A stretch of 48,928 nt of DNA from NCBI RefSeq assembly GCF_000328305.2, contig NZ_ANPE02000105.1, forward strand, positions 1 to 48,928, given 5' to 3'. The notes beneath the pieces were generated by a model. The model was not told the origin of the DNA and searched no databases. It was given only the letters and a program-made list of their open reading frames with translations. Source of the DNA: Arthrobacter crystallopoietes BAB-32. GTDB lineage: Bacteria > Actinomycetota > Actinomycetes > Actinomycetales > Micrococcaceae. The number at the start of each line of letters is the position of its first letter. The stretch's first letter is position 1. A program made the position numbers and the translations under genes. Shown here piece by piece: positions 19,966 through 28,026 of the stretch.

Positions 19966-21666
19966 GTGCGTTTGAAGACTGCAGTCGCTCTGATCGCAGC
20001 CGGTCTGGTGGCCATCCTGCTGGGCATCGGGTTCCGCACCGTCTGGGCTCCGCCCGAGACGCTGTCCGCCAGCTATTCGGCAGGGGAGTCGACGGCGCCG
20101 GTCACCGTGATCGAGCCCGCTGTCTTCGGCGTCCATGACGAGCGTGTGGACATCTCTGTAGAGGCCGACGGCGAATTCCTTCTGGCCGTGGGCCGTGCCG
20201 GAGACGTCGAGGCATGGGTTGGGGAGGCCGCCCACACCGCGATCAGCGCCGTGGATGGCGGCCAGCTTCAGGCCGAAATCGTCGAAGGCGAGGCCGAAGT
20301 GCCGAACCCGGCAGGTTCGGATCTGTGGGTCAGCGAGGAAACTGCCAATGGCAGCACCGAGCACCGCTGGATCGAGCCGGCCGAGGGCGAGTGGTCCATC
20401 CTGCTGGCGGCCGACGGCAAGCAGCCTGCACCGGCAACGGTCACCGTCAGCTGGCCCAATGACAGCAGCACCCCTTGGAGCATGGTCCTCTTCATTATCG
20501 GCGCTTTGCTGGCCGTGCTGGGCCTGGCCCTGGCTGTGCTCGCCCGGCGTGGCGGTTCCGATGCCGGAGGCCCGGACGCGGGCAGCCGAATCGGCCATCC
20601 GGAAGCCGCCGTCGCCGGTGCCTCCGCTGGCTCAGCCGCGGGGCAGCGGGTGCGTGGACGCGCTGAAACCGTAGCTGGCAGGCTCGTCAAGCCGGTGTTC
20701 GCTGTCGCCGCAGCCGGCGCACTGGCGGCAACGGTCCTGCAGCCGGCCCGGGCAGCCGAATCCTCCGCAGCCTCAAGTGAAGCAGGTACTGCGTATCCGG
20801 TGCTGCTGGATGGCCAGCTGAACCGGATCCTGGACTCCGTAGCCGCCGCGGTGGCCGCCGGGGACTCTGCCCAGGATGCCAAGGAGCTAACCTCCCGAGT
20901 GGGCGGATCCGCGCTCACCCTCCGCGAAGCCAACTACGCGGTGCGTGCAGAAAACAGCGACGTAGCAGCGCCCGCCCCTGTGGCCGCCGAGCCGCTGCGC
21001 ACCGCCATGGTGAGCACCACGGCCTCCTGGCCCCGCACCGCCGTCGCTGTTACCCAGGGCAAGGACAACCAGGTGCCGCAAGTGATCGTGCTCTCGCAGG
21101 GCGGTCCCCGGGAGAACTACAAGATGGTGGAAGCCGTGCAGATGCTGCCCGGCACGACCTTCCCGCAGGTCGCCAGCGAAGCCGGCGGGACGGCCGCCGT
21201 CGCCCCGGACGCCGCGGACGGCCTGCTGCATGCGCCCAAGGATGCCCTCGAACTGCTGGCCGCCAACCTCAATGGCGGCAAGAACGCCGACAAGGTGGCC
21301 AAGAACACCTTCACTGACCAGATCCGTTCCTTCCAGGACGCCCAGGTCAAGGCCAACGAGAATGCCGACATCACCTTCAGCCGCAAGGTGGCACCGGACT
21401 CGGTGCGCGCCTTGAAGACTGCCGACGGCGGTGCGATGGTTTTCGGCTACATCAGCAATGTGATGAGCAGTGTCCCGGCTGAACCCGGCGCTACCGTCGA
21501 ACTGTCGGACGAGTTCGCCACGTTGGCCGGAGAGCGTTCCACGACCTCTGGCGTAGACGTCACCTATGGTGAGTCGGTGGCGGTCTACGTTCCCCCGACG
21601 GGCGCCAAGGAACCGGTCAGCGTGATCGGCGTGGCACAGGACCTTGTCGACGCCAAAATCAAGTAG
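19966..21666 (+). CDS. Unrecognised exported protein with two extracytoplasmic parts
   Basis: I do not recognise the family. With the start at GTG 19966 (MRLKTAVALIAAGLVAILLG) the product is 566 residues; ATG 19951 would add five. Residues 4-24 are a membrane anchor or signal. About 140 residues of acidic beta-rich domain follow, then a second membrane helix near 170-193, an Ala/Gly-rich linker and a third hydrophobic stretch near 244-262. That stretch ends in LQPARAAES and looks like a signal peptide with an AxA cleavage site. The last ~300 residues form a separate exported domain, with no lipobox or LPXTG. A TPR/thioredoxin-like gene follows. Confidence 0.7.
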   Translation: MRLKTAVALIAAGLVAILLGIGFRTVWAPPETLSASYSAGESTAPVTVIEPAVFGVHDERVDISVEADGEFLLAVGRAGDVEAWVGEAAHTAISAVDGGQLQAEIVEGEAEVPNPAGSDLWVSEETANGSTEHRWIEPAEGEWSILLAADGKQPAPATVTVSWPNDSSTPWSMVLFIIGALLAVLGLALAVLARRGGSDAGGPDAGSRIGHPEAAVAGASAGSAAGQRVRGRAETVAGRLVKPVFAVAAAGALAATVLQPARAAESSAASSEAGTAYPVLLDGQLNRILDSVAAAVAAGDSAQDAKELTSRVGGSALTLREANYAVRAENSDVAAPAPVAAEPLRTAMVSTTASWPRTAVAVTQGKDNQVPQVIVLSQGGPRENYKMVEAVQMLPGTTFPQVASEAGGTAAVAPDAADGLLHAPKDALELLAANLNGGKNADKVAKNTFTDQIRSFQDAQVKANENADITFSRKVAPDSVRALKTADGGAMVFGYISNVMSSVPAEPGATVELSDEFATLAGERSTTSGVDVTYGESVAVYVPPTGAKEPVSVIGVAQDLVDAKIK

Positions 21667-21723
21667 CGGCGGCGCTCTCGGCGGATTCCGCCCGCTGCCC
21701 GGGATCGTACTAGGGTGATGTTC

Positions 21724-22701
21724 ATGACCACACCAGCTGCAGGGCGCGGCCCTGCGCCAGCTTCTGTCAACCTCCGCGGAGCCGTGGACCTGTCAGCGCT
21801 CAAGCGGCCTCAGCCACCCGCGGGTGTTCCCGCCGGCGGCTCCGGCCAGGCCGGGCCGGGCCAGCCGGCAGGCGAAGCGGCTGGGGAACGCCCGGCCTAC
21901 ATCGTGGACATCAACCAGGAGAGCTTCCCGTCCCTGGTCCAGCTGTCGGCACAGGTCCCGGTGATCGTGGAGCTCACTGCCTCCTACAGCGATCTGGCCA
22001 AGCAGCTGTCGGCCGCCATGGACAAGGTGGCTGCCGAGTATGCAGGCCGGTTCGTGCTCGGCCGGGTGGACGTTGATGCGAATCCGCAGATCGGCCAGGC
22101 CTTCCAGCTGCAGAGCGTTCCTGCCGCGGTGGCGCTGCTCAAGGGACAGCCGATCCCACTCTTCCAGGGAGTCGCCAGCGAGGAGGAACTGCGTTCCTTC
22201 GTCACCGAACTGCTCAAGGTGGCGGAGGCCAACGGAGTCACCGGCACCGCGCCGTCCGGCTCAGGCGGACCGCAGGAGGAGCCGCCGCTGCCGCCGTTGC
22301 ACCAGGAGGCGTTCGACGCCATCGAAGCCGGGGACTACGCCGCTGCAGCCGCGGCCTACCGGAAGGCCCTGGCCGAGAGTCCGGCGGATAACGAGGCACG
22401 CAGCGGTCTGGCCCAGGTGGAACTGATGCAGCGGCTGGAAGGGGCGGATCCCAACGCCGTGCGCGAAGCCGCCGCTGCCAGTTCCGACGACCTGGAGGCC
22501 CAGCTCGCCGTTGCCGACCTGGACGTCTCCGGCGGCCATGTCGAGGACGCCTTCGCGCGCCTGGTGAAATTCGTCAGCCTGCACGCCGGGGACGAGCGCG
22601 AAGCAGCACGCGCGCGGCTGGTGGAACTCTTCGAGGTGGTCGGTGCCGCCGACCCCCGCGTCTCGAAGGCACGGCAGGCCCTGGCGAGAGCCCTGTTCTA
22701 A
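21724..22701 (+). CDS. Thioredoxin-fold/TPR co-chaperone (YbbN/CnoX-like)
   Basis: The 325-residue protein has a Pro/Gly-rich N-terminus (~55 residues), a thioredoxin fold (YIVDINQESFPSLV to about residue 165) and C-terminal TPR-like helices with the YAAAAAAYRKALAESP repeat. This is the YbbN/CnoX layout of a holdase linked to chaperonins. The CxxC motif is absent: the active-site position reads ELTASYSDLAKQ, so redox catalysis is unlikely. ATG 21724 has AGGGTGA 5 nt upstream. M. tuberculosis has a comparable gene (Rv1324) near nucS. Confidence 0.82.
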   Translation: MTTPAAGRGPAPASVNLRGAVDLSALKRPQPPAGVPAGGSGQAGPGQPAGEAAGERPAYIVDINQESFPSLVQLSAQVPVIVELTASYSDLAKQLSAAMDKVAAEYAGRFVLGRVDVDANPQIGQAFQLQSVPAAVALLKGQPIPLFQGVASEEELRSFVTELLKVAEANGVTGTAPSGSGGPQEEPPLPPLHQEAFDAIEAGDYAAAAAAYRKALAESPADNEARSGLAQVELMQRLEGADPNAVREAAAASSDDLEAQLAVADLDVSGGHVEDAFARLVKFVSLHAGDEREAARARLVELFEVVGAADPRVSKARQALARALF

Positions 22702-22771
22702 GGGCCTCACGAGGGGATTTAGTCCTTGCGGATGATGCCTCCGCCGCCGGCCCGTTGTTACGTTGGGCTCT

Positions 22772-23623
22772 ATGACATCCCCCGACTTTGTGCCGCCTGC
22801 CGGTTCGACACCGCACGACCCCGTGCCCGAAGGCACCGGACCGGAACTGCCTGAGCACCCGCAGCCCGAAGCTCCTGCCTTGGCCGTGCGCGGCCTGGCC
22901 AAACGGTTCGGCGAGAAGGTCGCGGTCAACGGGGTCAACCTGGATGTGCCGGCAGGCTCCTTCTACGGCCTCGTCGGCCCCAATGGTGCCGGCAAGACGA
23001 CCACGCTATCGATGGCCACCGGACTGCTGCGTCCCGACTACGGCCAGGTCCGGGTGCACGGAACCGAAGTCTGGACGCACCCGCTGGAAGCCAAGAAGCT
23101 GATGGGTGTGCTGCCCGACGGGGTGCGGCTCTTCGACCGGCTCACCGGCGAGCAGCTGGTGAGCTATGCCGGGCTGCTGCGCGGCATGGACCGCGAAACC
23201 GTTGCCTCCCGGGTGGCGGACCTGCTGCGCGCCCTCGACCTGGCCAACGACGCCGGTACCCTCGTGGTCGACTACTCGGCGGGCATGACCAAGAAGATTG
23301 CGCTGGCCTCCGCCCTCATCCATGCGCCGAAGCTGCTGGTGCTTGACGAGCCGTTCGAAGCCGTCGATCCCGTCTCTGCCGCGAACATCCGGGACATCCT
23401 GCACGACTATGTCGCCTCCGGCGGAACCGTCATCGTCTCCAGCCATGTGATGGATTTGGTGCAACGGATGTGCGACCACGTTGCCGTGATCGCCAACGGC
23501 AACGTGCTGGCGGCCGGGACCGTCGAGGAGGTACGCGACGGGGCGAGCCTCGAAGACCGCTTTGTCCAGCTGGTTGGGGGCCGGAGCCAGTCGGAGGGGC
23601 TGTCGTGGTTGCGCACCTCGTAA
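22772..23623 (+). CDS. ABC transporter ATP-binding protein (ABC-2 type exporter)
   Basis: The 283-residue ATPase powers the permease encoded next. After a Pro-rich start of ~35 residues it has Walker A GPNGAGKT at 69-76, a divergent signature YSAGMTKK in place of LSGGQ, Walker B LLVLDEP with Asp192 and Glu193, and the switch His in VSSHVMD. The altered signature is normal in ABC-2 exporters of this branch. The 3' end overlaps the permease gene by 19 nt, so the two are translationally coupled. The substrate is unknown. Confidence 0.92.
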   Translation: MTSPDFVPPAGSTPHDPVPEGTGPELPEHPQPEAPALAVRGLAKRFGEKVAVNGVNLDVPAGSFYGLVGPNGAGKTTTLSMATGLLRPDYGQVRVHGTEVWTHPLEAKKLMGVLPDGVRLFDRLTGEQLVSYAGLLRGMDRETVASRVADLLRALDLANDAGTLVVDYSAGMTKKIALASALIHAPKLLVLDEPFEAVDPVSAANIRDILHDYVASGGTVIVSSHVMDLVQRMCDHVAVIANGNVLAAGTVEEVRDGASLEDRFVQLVGGRSQSEGLSWLRTS

Positions 23624-25176
23624 GGCTTAAACTGACGCTGCTGCGCAACGGTTTCAAGCGCAGCCCCTGGCCGCTCGTGGGCGTGATCCTCGGCGGACTC
23701 TACGCCCTCGGCGTCCTCGGCATGCTCCTTGTCGGACTGGTCTTCCTCGGCAGCGGCGAGCCCGATATCGCGCGTACCGCGATCATCCTCGCCGGCGCGG
23801 CTGTGTTCCTGGGCTGGGCGCTGATACCGCTGGTCGCTACCGGGGTGGATATGACTCTGGACCCCGCGCGCTTTGTCACCTTCGCCGTGCCGATGCCGCA
23901 CCTGCTGGCCGGGTTGGCCGTGGGAGGCCTCGTGGGGATTCCCGGGGCTATGACCCTGTTGGCGTCGCTGGGGCAAGCCGCGGCCTGGTGGCAGCATCCG
24001 GCGGCGATGATCGCGGCTGTGCCGTGCGCCGCCGTCGCTGCCCTCACCGCGGTAGTGCTGTCCCGCCTGACAACGTCCGCGTCCACGACGCTGGCGAGTT
24101 CGCGCCGGTTCAAGGACCTGAGCGGCGTGATTGGCATTATCCCGCTGATGCTGCTCGGTCCGATCATCGCGGGGATTACTGAAGGTCTCGGCAACTCGCG
24201 GGATTTCCTTCCGTCGCTGGCCGAAACGCTGGCTTGGAAGCCGCTGGGCAGCATCTGGGCTGTTCCGGGCGATATCGCCTTGGGCGATTGGGGCGTTGCC
24301 GCCGCCCGGTTCGGCATCGGCCTGGTTTTCCTGGGCCTGGTCGCTTGGCTGTGGAAGTTGAGCCTGGCGCGTGCCCTGGTCACGCCGCCCTACAACGCAG
24401 TGGCGCGCAAGGGCGCCGGCAAGCTGGGCTGGTTTTCCCGCTTCCCGGCCACCCCGACCGGTGCGGTGGCGGCCCGGGCGCTGACCTACTGGTTTAAGGA
24501 TCCGCGCTATGGCGCTTCCCTCATCTCGGTTCCGCTGATCCCGGTCGTGATGGTCTTCGCGTTGTCGCAGAGCGGGGACTTCTCCTTCATGCTGTGGCTC
24601 GGACCGATCATGGCGTTCCTCCTCTCGTTCGGAATCTCGGCCGACATCTCCTACGACAACACCGCCTTTGCCCTCCACATCACCACGGGCGTCAGCGGGA
24701 TGGCCGACCGCGCCGGTCGGGTCTTTGCCTGTGCAGTCTTCGCGCTCTCGGTCACCCTGGTGTTCGCCGTCGCGCCGTTCTTCTTCCTTGGGCCGTGGCA
24801 TCTGCTGCCGGCCACGCTCGGGCTCTCGCTCGGCGTACTGTTGAGCGGGTTCGGGCTCTCCAGCGTGGTGTCGGCACGCTACACCTACAACGTGCCGCTG
24901 CCGGGGGAGAGCCCCTTCAAGACGCCGCCGGGTTCGACAGCGCGGATGATGATCGTGCAGATGCTCGGTATGGGGGTGCTGGTGCTGCTGGCTCTGCCGG
25001 AAGCGGCGTTGGCGCTGGCGGCCGTGCTCACCGGCGCTCCGCTGTGGAGCTGGCTCACGCTGGTCGTCGGCCTGGTTCTTGGGACGGTCCTGCTGGTGGC
25101 GGGCCTACGCATCGGCGGCAAGTGGTACGACCGCCGGGCTCCCGAGCTGCTCCAGGCTGTTGCGGTCAACAAGTGA
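23605..25176 (+). CDS. ABC transporter permease
   Basis: The 523-residue integral membrane protein has roughly ten to twelve hydrophobic helices and short charged loops, and partners the ATPase encoded just upstream. GTG 23605 has GGAGGGG about 5 nt upstream and lies inside the end of the ATPase gene. It is larger than typical ABC-2 permeases and has no recognisable substrate motif. Drug, lipid or peptide export are all possible. Confidence 0.85.
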   Translation: MVAHLVRLKLTLLRNGFKRSPWPLVGVILGGLYALGVLGMLLVGLVFLGSGEPDIARTAIILAGAAVFLGWALIPLVATGVDMTLDPARFVTFAVPMPHLLAGLAVGGLVGIPGAMTLLASLGQAAAWWQHPAAMIAAVPCAAVAALTAVVLSRLTTSASTTLASSRRFKDLSGVIGIIPLMLLGPIIAGITEGLGNSRDFLPSLAETLAWKPLGSIWAVPGDIALGDWGVAAARFGIGLVFLGLVAWLWKLSLARALVTPPYNAVARKGAGKLGWFSRFPATPTGAVAARALTYWFKDPRYGASLISVPLIPVVMVFALSQSGDFSFMLWLGPIMAFLLSFGISADISYDNTAFALHITTGVSGMADRAGRVFACAVFALSVTLVFAVAPFFFLGPWHLLPATLGLSLGVLLSGFGLSSVVSARYTYNVPLPGESPFKTPPGSTARMMIVQMLGMGVLVLLALPEAALALAAVLTGAPLWSWLTLVVGLVLGTVLLVAGLRIGGKWYDRRAPELLQAVAVNK

Positions 25177-25211
25177 GCCGTCCCGGGGCCCCGAGCCGCT
25201 AAGATGGTTCC

Positions 25212-25523
25212 ATGACTTTGCCCCCTGATCCTTTCGAGAACGACCCGTATCGCCAGCCGCAGGGGCCCGGCGGTTCGACCGCGACGATCGAGCGCGAAGA
25301 GCAGCGCGAGGAGCTCGAGCCGGGGGACCGGGAGCGCTTTGCCCACTACGTGCGCAAGGAAAAGATCATGGAGTCCGCCCTGACCGGGGAACCCGTGATC
25401 GCCCTGTGCGGCAAGGTCTGGGTTCCCGGACGGGACCCGAACAAGTTCCCGGTCTGCCCGGAGTGCAAGGAGATCTACGAGGGTCTCCGCCCGGGCAATG
25501 ATGGCTCCGGCAAGGACAAGTAG
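25212..25523 (+). CDS. DUF3039 protein
   Basis: The 103-residue protein has an acidic, Glu-rich first half. The second half is the DUF3039 core: RFAHYVRKEKIMESALTGEP, then the ALCGKVWVP segment, then DPNKFPVCPECKEIY. The three Cys (one single, one CxxC pair) suggest a small zinc-binding module. The family is widespread in actinobacteria and of unknown function. It precedes an SF2 helicase gene but a hairpin lies between them. Confidence 0.85.
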   Translation: MTLPPDPFENDPYRQPQGPGGSTATIEREEQREELEPGDRERFAHYVRKEKIMESALTGEPVIALCGKVWVPGRDPNKFPVCPECKEIYEGLRPGNDGSGKDK

Positions 25524-25535
25524 CGTTTGACCCTC

Positions 25536-25563
25536 CGGCCAGCCGGCTGCAACCGGCTGGCCG
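25536..25563 (+). terminator. Hairpin after the DUF3039 gene
   Basis: An 11-bp perfect stem (25536-25546 and 25553-25563) with a 6-nt loop lies 12 nt after the stop, followed by cggcttt. It is a probable terminator separating DUF3039 from the helicase gene. Confidence 0.65.
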
Positions 25564-25629
25564 CGGCTTTGGCATGCCCGAATGCCTCAAACGATCAACC
25601 GAATCGCACCGCAAGGAGCTTCCGCCCAG

Positions 25630-27408
25630 ATGAGCCAAGAGACACTATTCGGCTCCGGCCCGGCACTGCCTCCGGCCTACCCGGAACGCGCGGCGTGGGG
25701 CACCGCCCCCAAGCTGCGCCAGTGGCAGGCTGAGGCGCTGGACAAATACTTTACGCTCGCGCCCCAGGACTTCCTCGCCGTCGCTACTCCGGGAGCTGGC
25801 AAGACTACTTTCGCGCTCCGGGCGGCCACTGAATTGGTGGACCGTGGAACCGTGAACCGGATCGTCGTCGTCGCGCCTACGGACCACCTCAAGCGCCAGT
25901 GGGCGGATGCGGCGGCACGCGTGGGCCTGTCCATCGACCCCAACTTCAAAAACTCCGACGGCCAGCACGGCCGGGACTTCATCGGCGTGGCCGTCACCTA
26001 TGCACAGGTGGCGATGAAGCCGATGCTGCACCGAGCCAAGACGGAGGCCGCCCGGACCCTGGTGATCCTCGACGAAATCCACCACGGCGGCGACGCCCTC
26101 AGTTGGGGCGACGGCATCCGCGAGGCGTTCGAACCGGCCACCCGCCGGCTGGCGCTGACCGGTACGCCGTTCCGCTCGGACACTGCGGCCATCCCGTTCG
26201 TCGAGTATGCGGAAGACAAGGACGGCATCCGCCGGTCCCGCGCCGACTACACCTACGGCTACGGCAGTGCCCTTCGCGACCATGTTGTCCGTCCGGTCAT
26301 CTTCATGGCCTACTCCGGCCAGATGCGCTGGCGGACCAGTGCGGGGGACGAGATGGCTGCCTCGCTGGGTGAAGCCGCCGTGACCAAGGATGTCACTGCC
26401 CAGGCCTGGCGTACTGCCCTGAACCCGCAGGGCCAGTGGATACCGGCCGTGCTGGCCGCCGCGGACAAGCGGCTGACCGAGGTGCGGCGTGCAGTGCCTG
26501 ACGCCGGCGGACTGGTGATCGCCACCGACCACGAGGATGCCCGGGCCTATGCCGGCCAACTCAGCCGCATTACCGGGGAATCGCCGACCGTCATCCTGTC
26601 CGACGACGCGGGCGCCTCGGAGAAGATCGAAGAGTTTTCCGCCGGCGACAGCCGCTGGATGGTGGCCGTGCGGATGGTGTCCGAAGGCGTGGACGTGCCG
26701 CGCCTTGCCGTCGGTGTGTATGCCACCTCGACTGCCACGCCGCTGTTCTTCGCCCAGGCCGTGGGCCGTTTCGTGCGCGCGCGGAAACGCGGCGAGACGG
26801 CGTCGGTCTTCCTGCCCTCGGTGCCCAACCTGATGCAGCTGGCCAACCAGATGGAACTCGAGCGGGACCACGCGCTGGACCGCCCCGAGAAGGACAACGA
26901 CGACTTCCTTCCGGAAGAAGGCCTGATGGAGGCCGCGAACCGGGAAGAGAAGGCGTCCGACTCGCTGACCAAGGGCAAGTACGAAGCGCTCGAATCGCAG
27001 GCCGCGTTCGACAGGGTGCTGTTCGACGGCGGCGAATTCGGCACTGGCGGCGAGATCGGTTCCGACGACGAGCTGGACTTCCTGGGCATCCCGGGCCTGC
27101 TGGACGCCGAGCAAGTGGGAGTGCTGCTGCGCCAGCGCCAGCATGAACAGCAGTCCCGCAAGCGCCGCACCAGTGCCGCTGCCGCTGACCCGCAGCCCGC
27201 CGTCGTCGACCACCGGCAGCTGACCGAGCTTCGCAACCAGCTGGCCAAGAACGTCTCCGCCTGGTCTGCCCGCTCCGGCATGCCGCACGGCGTAGTGCAC
27301 TCGGAGCTGCGCCGGATCTGCGGCGGACCGCCCGTAGCGCAGGCCAACGAGGAGCAGCTGAACAAGCGCCTGAAGAAGCTCCAGGACTGGTTCATCGGCC
27401 GCAAGTAG
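25630..27408 (+). CDS. Superfamily 2 DEAD/DEAH-box helicase
   Basis: The 592-residue protein has the SF2 core: Walker A ATPGAGKT at 52-59, DEIH at 148-151, LTGTPFRSD (motif III region) and motif VI QAVGRFVR at 376-383. The DEIH box and the compact layout resemble type III/XPB-like DNA-dependent ATPases rather than RNA helicases. The C-terminal ~200 residues are charged and include the FLGIPGLLDAEQVGVLLRQR segment plus a possible small helical domain. No nuclease or methylase is fused or adjacent, so restriction is unlikely. ATG 25630 is preferred (AAGGAG 11 nt upstream). The true substrate is unknown. Confidence 0.88.
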   Translation: MSQETLFGSGPALPPAYPERAAWGTAPKLRQWQAEALDKYFTLAPQDFLAVATPGAGKTTFALRAATELVDRGTVNRIVVVAPTDHLKRQWADAAARVGLSIDPNFKNSDGQHGRDFIGVAVTYAQVAMKPMLHRAKTEAARTLVILDEIHHGGDALSWGDGIREAFEPATRRLALTGTPFRSDTAAIPFVEYAEDKDGIRRSRADYTYGYGSALRDHVVRPVIFMAYSGQMRWRTSAGDEMAASLGEAAVTKDVTAQAWRTALNPQGQWIPAVLAAADKRLTEVRRAVPDAGGLVIATDHEDARAYAGQLSRITGESPTVILSDDAGASEKIEEFSAGDSRWMVAVRMVSEGVDVPRLAVGVYATSTATPLFFAQAVGRFVRARKRGETASVFLPSVPNLMQLANQMELERDHALDRPEKDNDDFLPEEGLMEAANREEKASDSLTKGKYEALESQAAFDRVLFDGGEFGTGGEIGSDDELDFLGIPGLLDAEQVGVLLRQRQHEQQSRKRRTSAAAADPQPAVVDHRQLTELRNQLAKNVSAWSARSGMPHGVVHSELRRICGGPPVAQANEEQLNKRLKKLQDWFIGRK

Positions 27409-28026
27409 TCAGTCCTGGATGACCTCGATCCCGTTGTCTTCCAGTTCTGCGACGGTTTCGGCGACCCGCTGCTCATTGATGCCGGCGGTCAGCGGCAGCA
27501 GCACGGCGGTGGTGTAGCCGGCCTGCACCGCGTCGAGAGCCGTGGCCCGGACGCAATAGTCGGTCGCGATGCCGGTAATGACCAGTTCGTCGACGTCGTT
27601 CTGGCGCAGCCAGTCGTCGAGGGTGATGACGTCTTCGTCCGAATCCGCGTCCTCGTCCAAGTCTCCGGTGGCAACCTCGTCCTCCGGCGCCAGCACCCCC
27701 TCAAAACCGGAATAGGCCGCCTCGAAGGCTCCCTTGCGGAAATAGGCGTCGATCGGCTCGGTGTCCAGGTCAGGATGCAGCTGCGCCCCCTTCGACCCGG
27801 CCACGCAGTGCGGGGGCCAGCTGTCGACGAAGTCCGGGGTATCGGAGAAGTGGCTGCCCGGATCGACATGCCAGTCCTGGGTGGCGACCACGAAATCGTA
27901 GCCGGCACCGTTTTCCTCCAGATGCTCGCTTAGGTCCGCGGCCACCCGGGCACCGCCATCGACCCCCAGAGCGCCGCCTTCGCAGAAGTCGTTCTGCACA
28001 TCAACAATGACCAGTGCCCGTGTCAT
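27409..28026 (-). CDS. pncA: Nicotinamidase
   Basis: PncA deamidates nicotinamide to nicotinate for NAD salvage. The 205-residue protein has the catalytic triad Asp9 (DVQNDF), Lys98 (FRKGAF) and Cys158 (ATDYCVR). The metal ligands are Asp51, His53 and His59 (DWHVDPGSHF) with His73 nearby. Compared with M. tuberculosis PncA, about 18 extra and very acidic residues lie between Lys98 and Cys158 (around 115-138). Homologues activate pyrazinamide. Its ATG overlaps the pncB stop by 4 nt, so PncB and PncA form a two-gene salvage operon. Confidence 0.93.
   Translation of the reverse strand: MTRALVIVDVQNDFCEGGALGVDGGARVAADLSEHLEENGAGYDFVVATQDWHVDPGSHFSDTPDFVDSWPPHCVAGSKGAQLHPDLDTEPIDAYFRKGAFEAAYSGFEGVLAPEDEVATGDLDEDADSDEDVITLDDWLRQNDVDELVITGIATDYCVRATALDAVQAGYTTAVLLPLTAGINEQRVAETVAELEDNGIEVIQD

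Noticed and set aside
25630-27408. A restriction or anti-phage role for the SF2 helicase
   Set aside because: No methylase, nuclease, protease or other defence partner lies next to it; neighbours are housekeeping genes.
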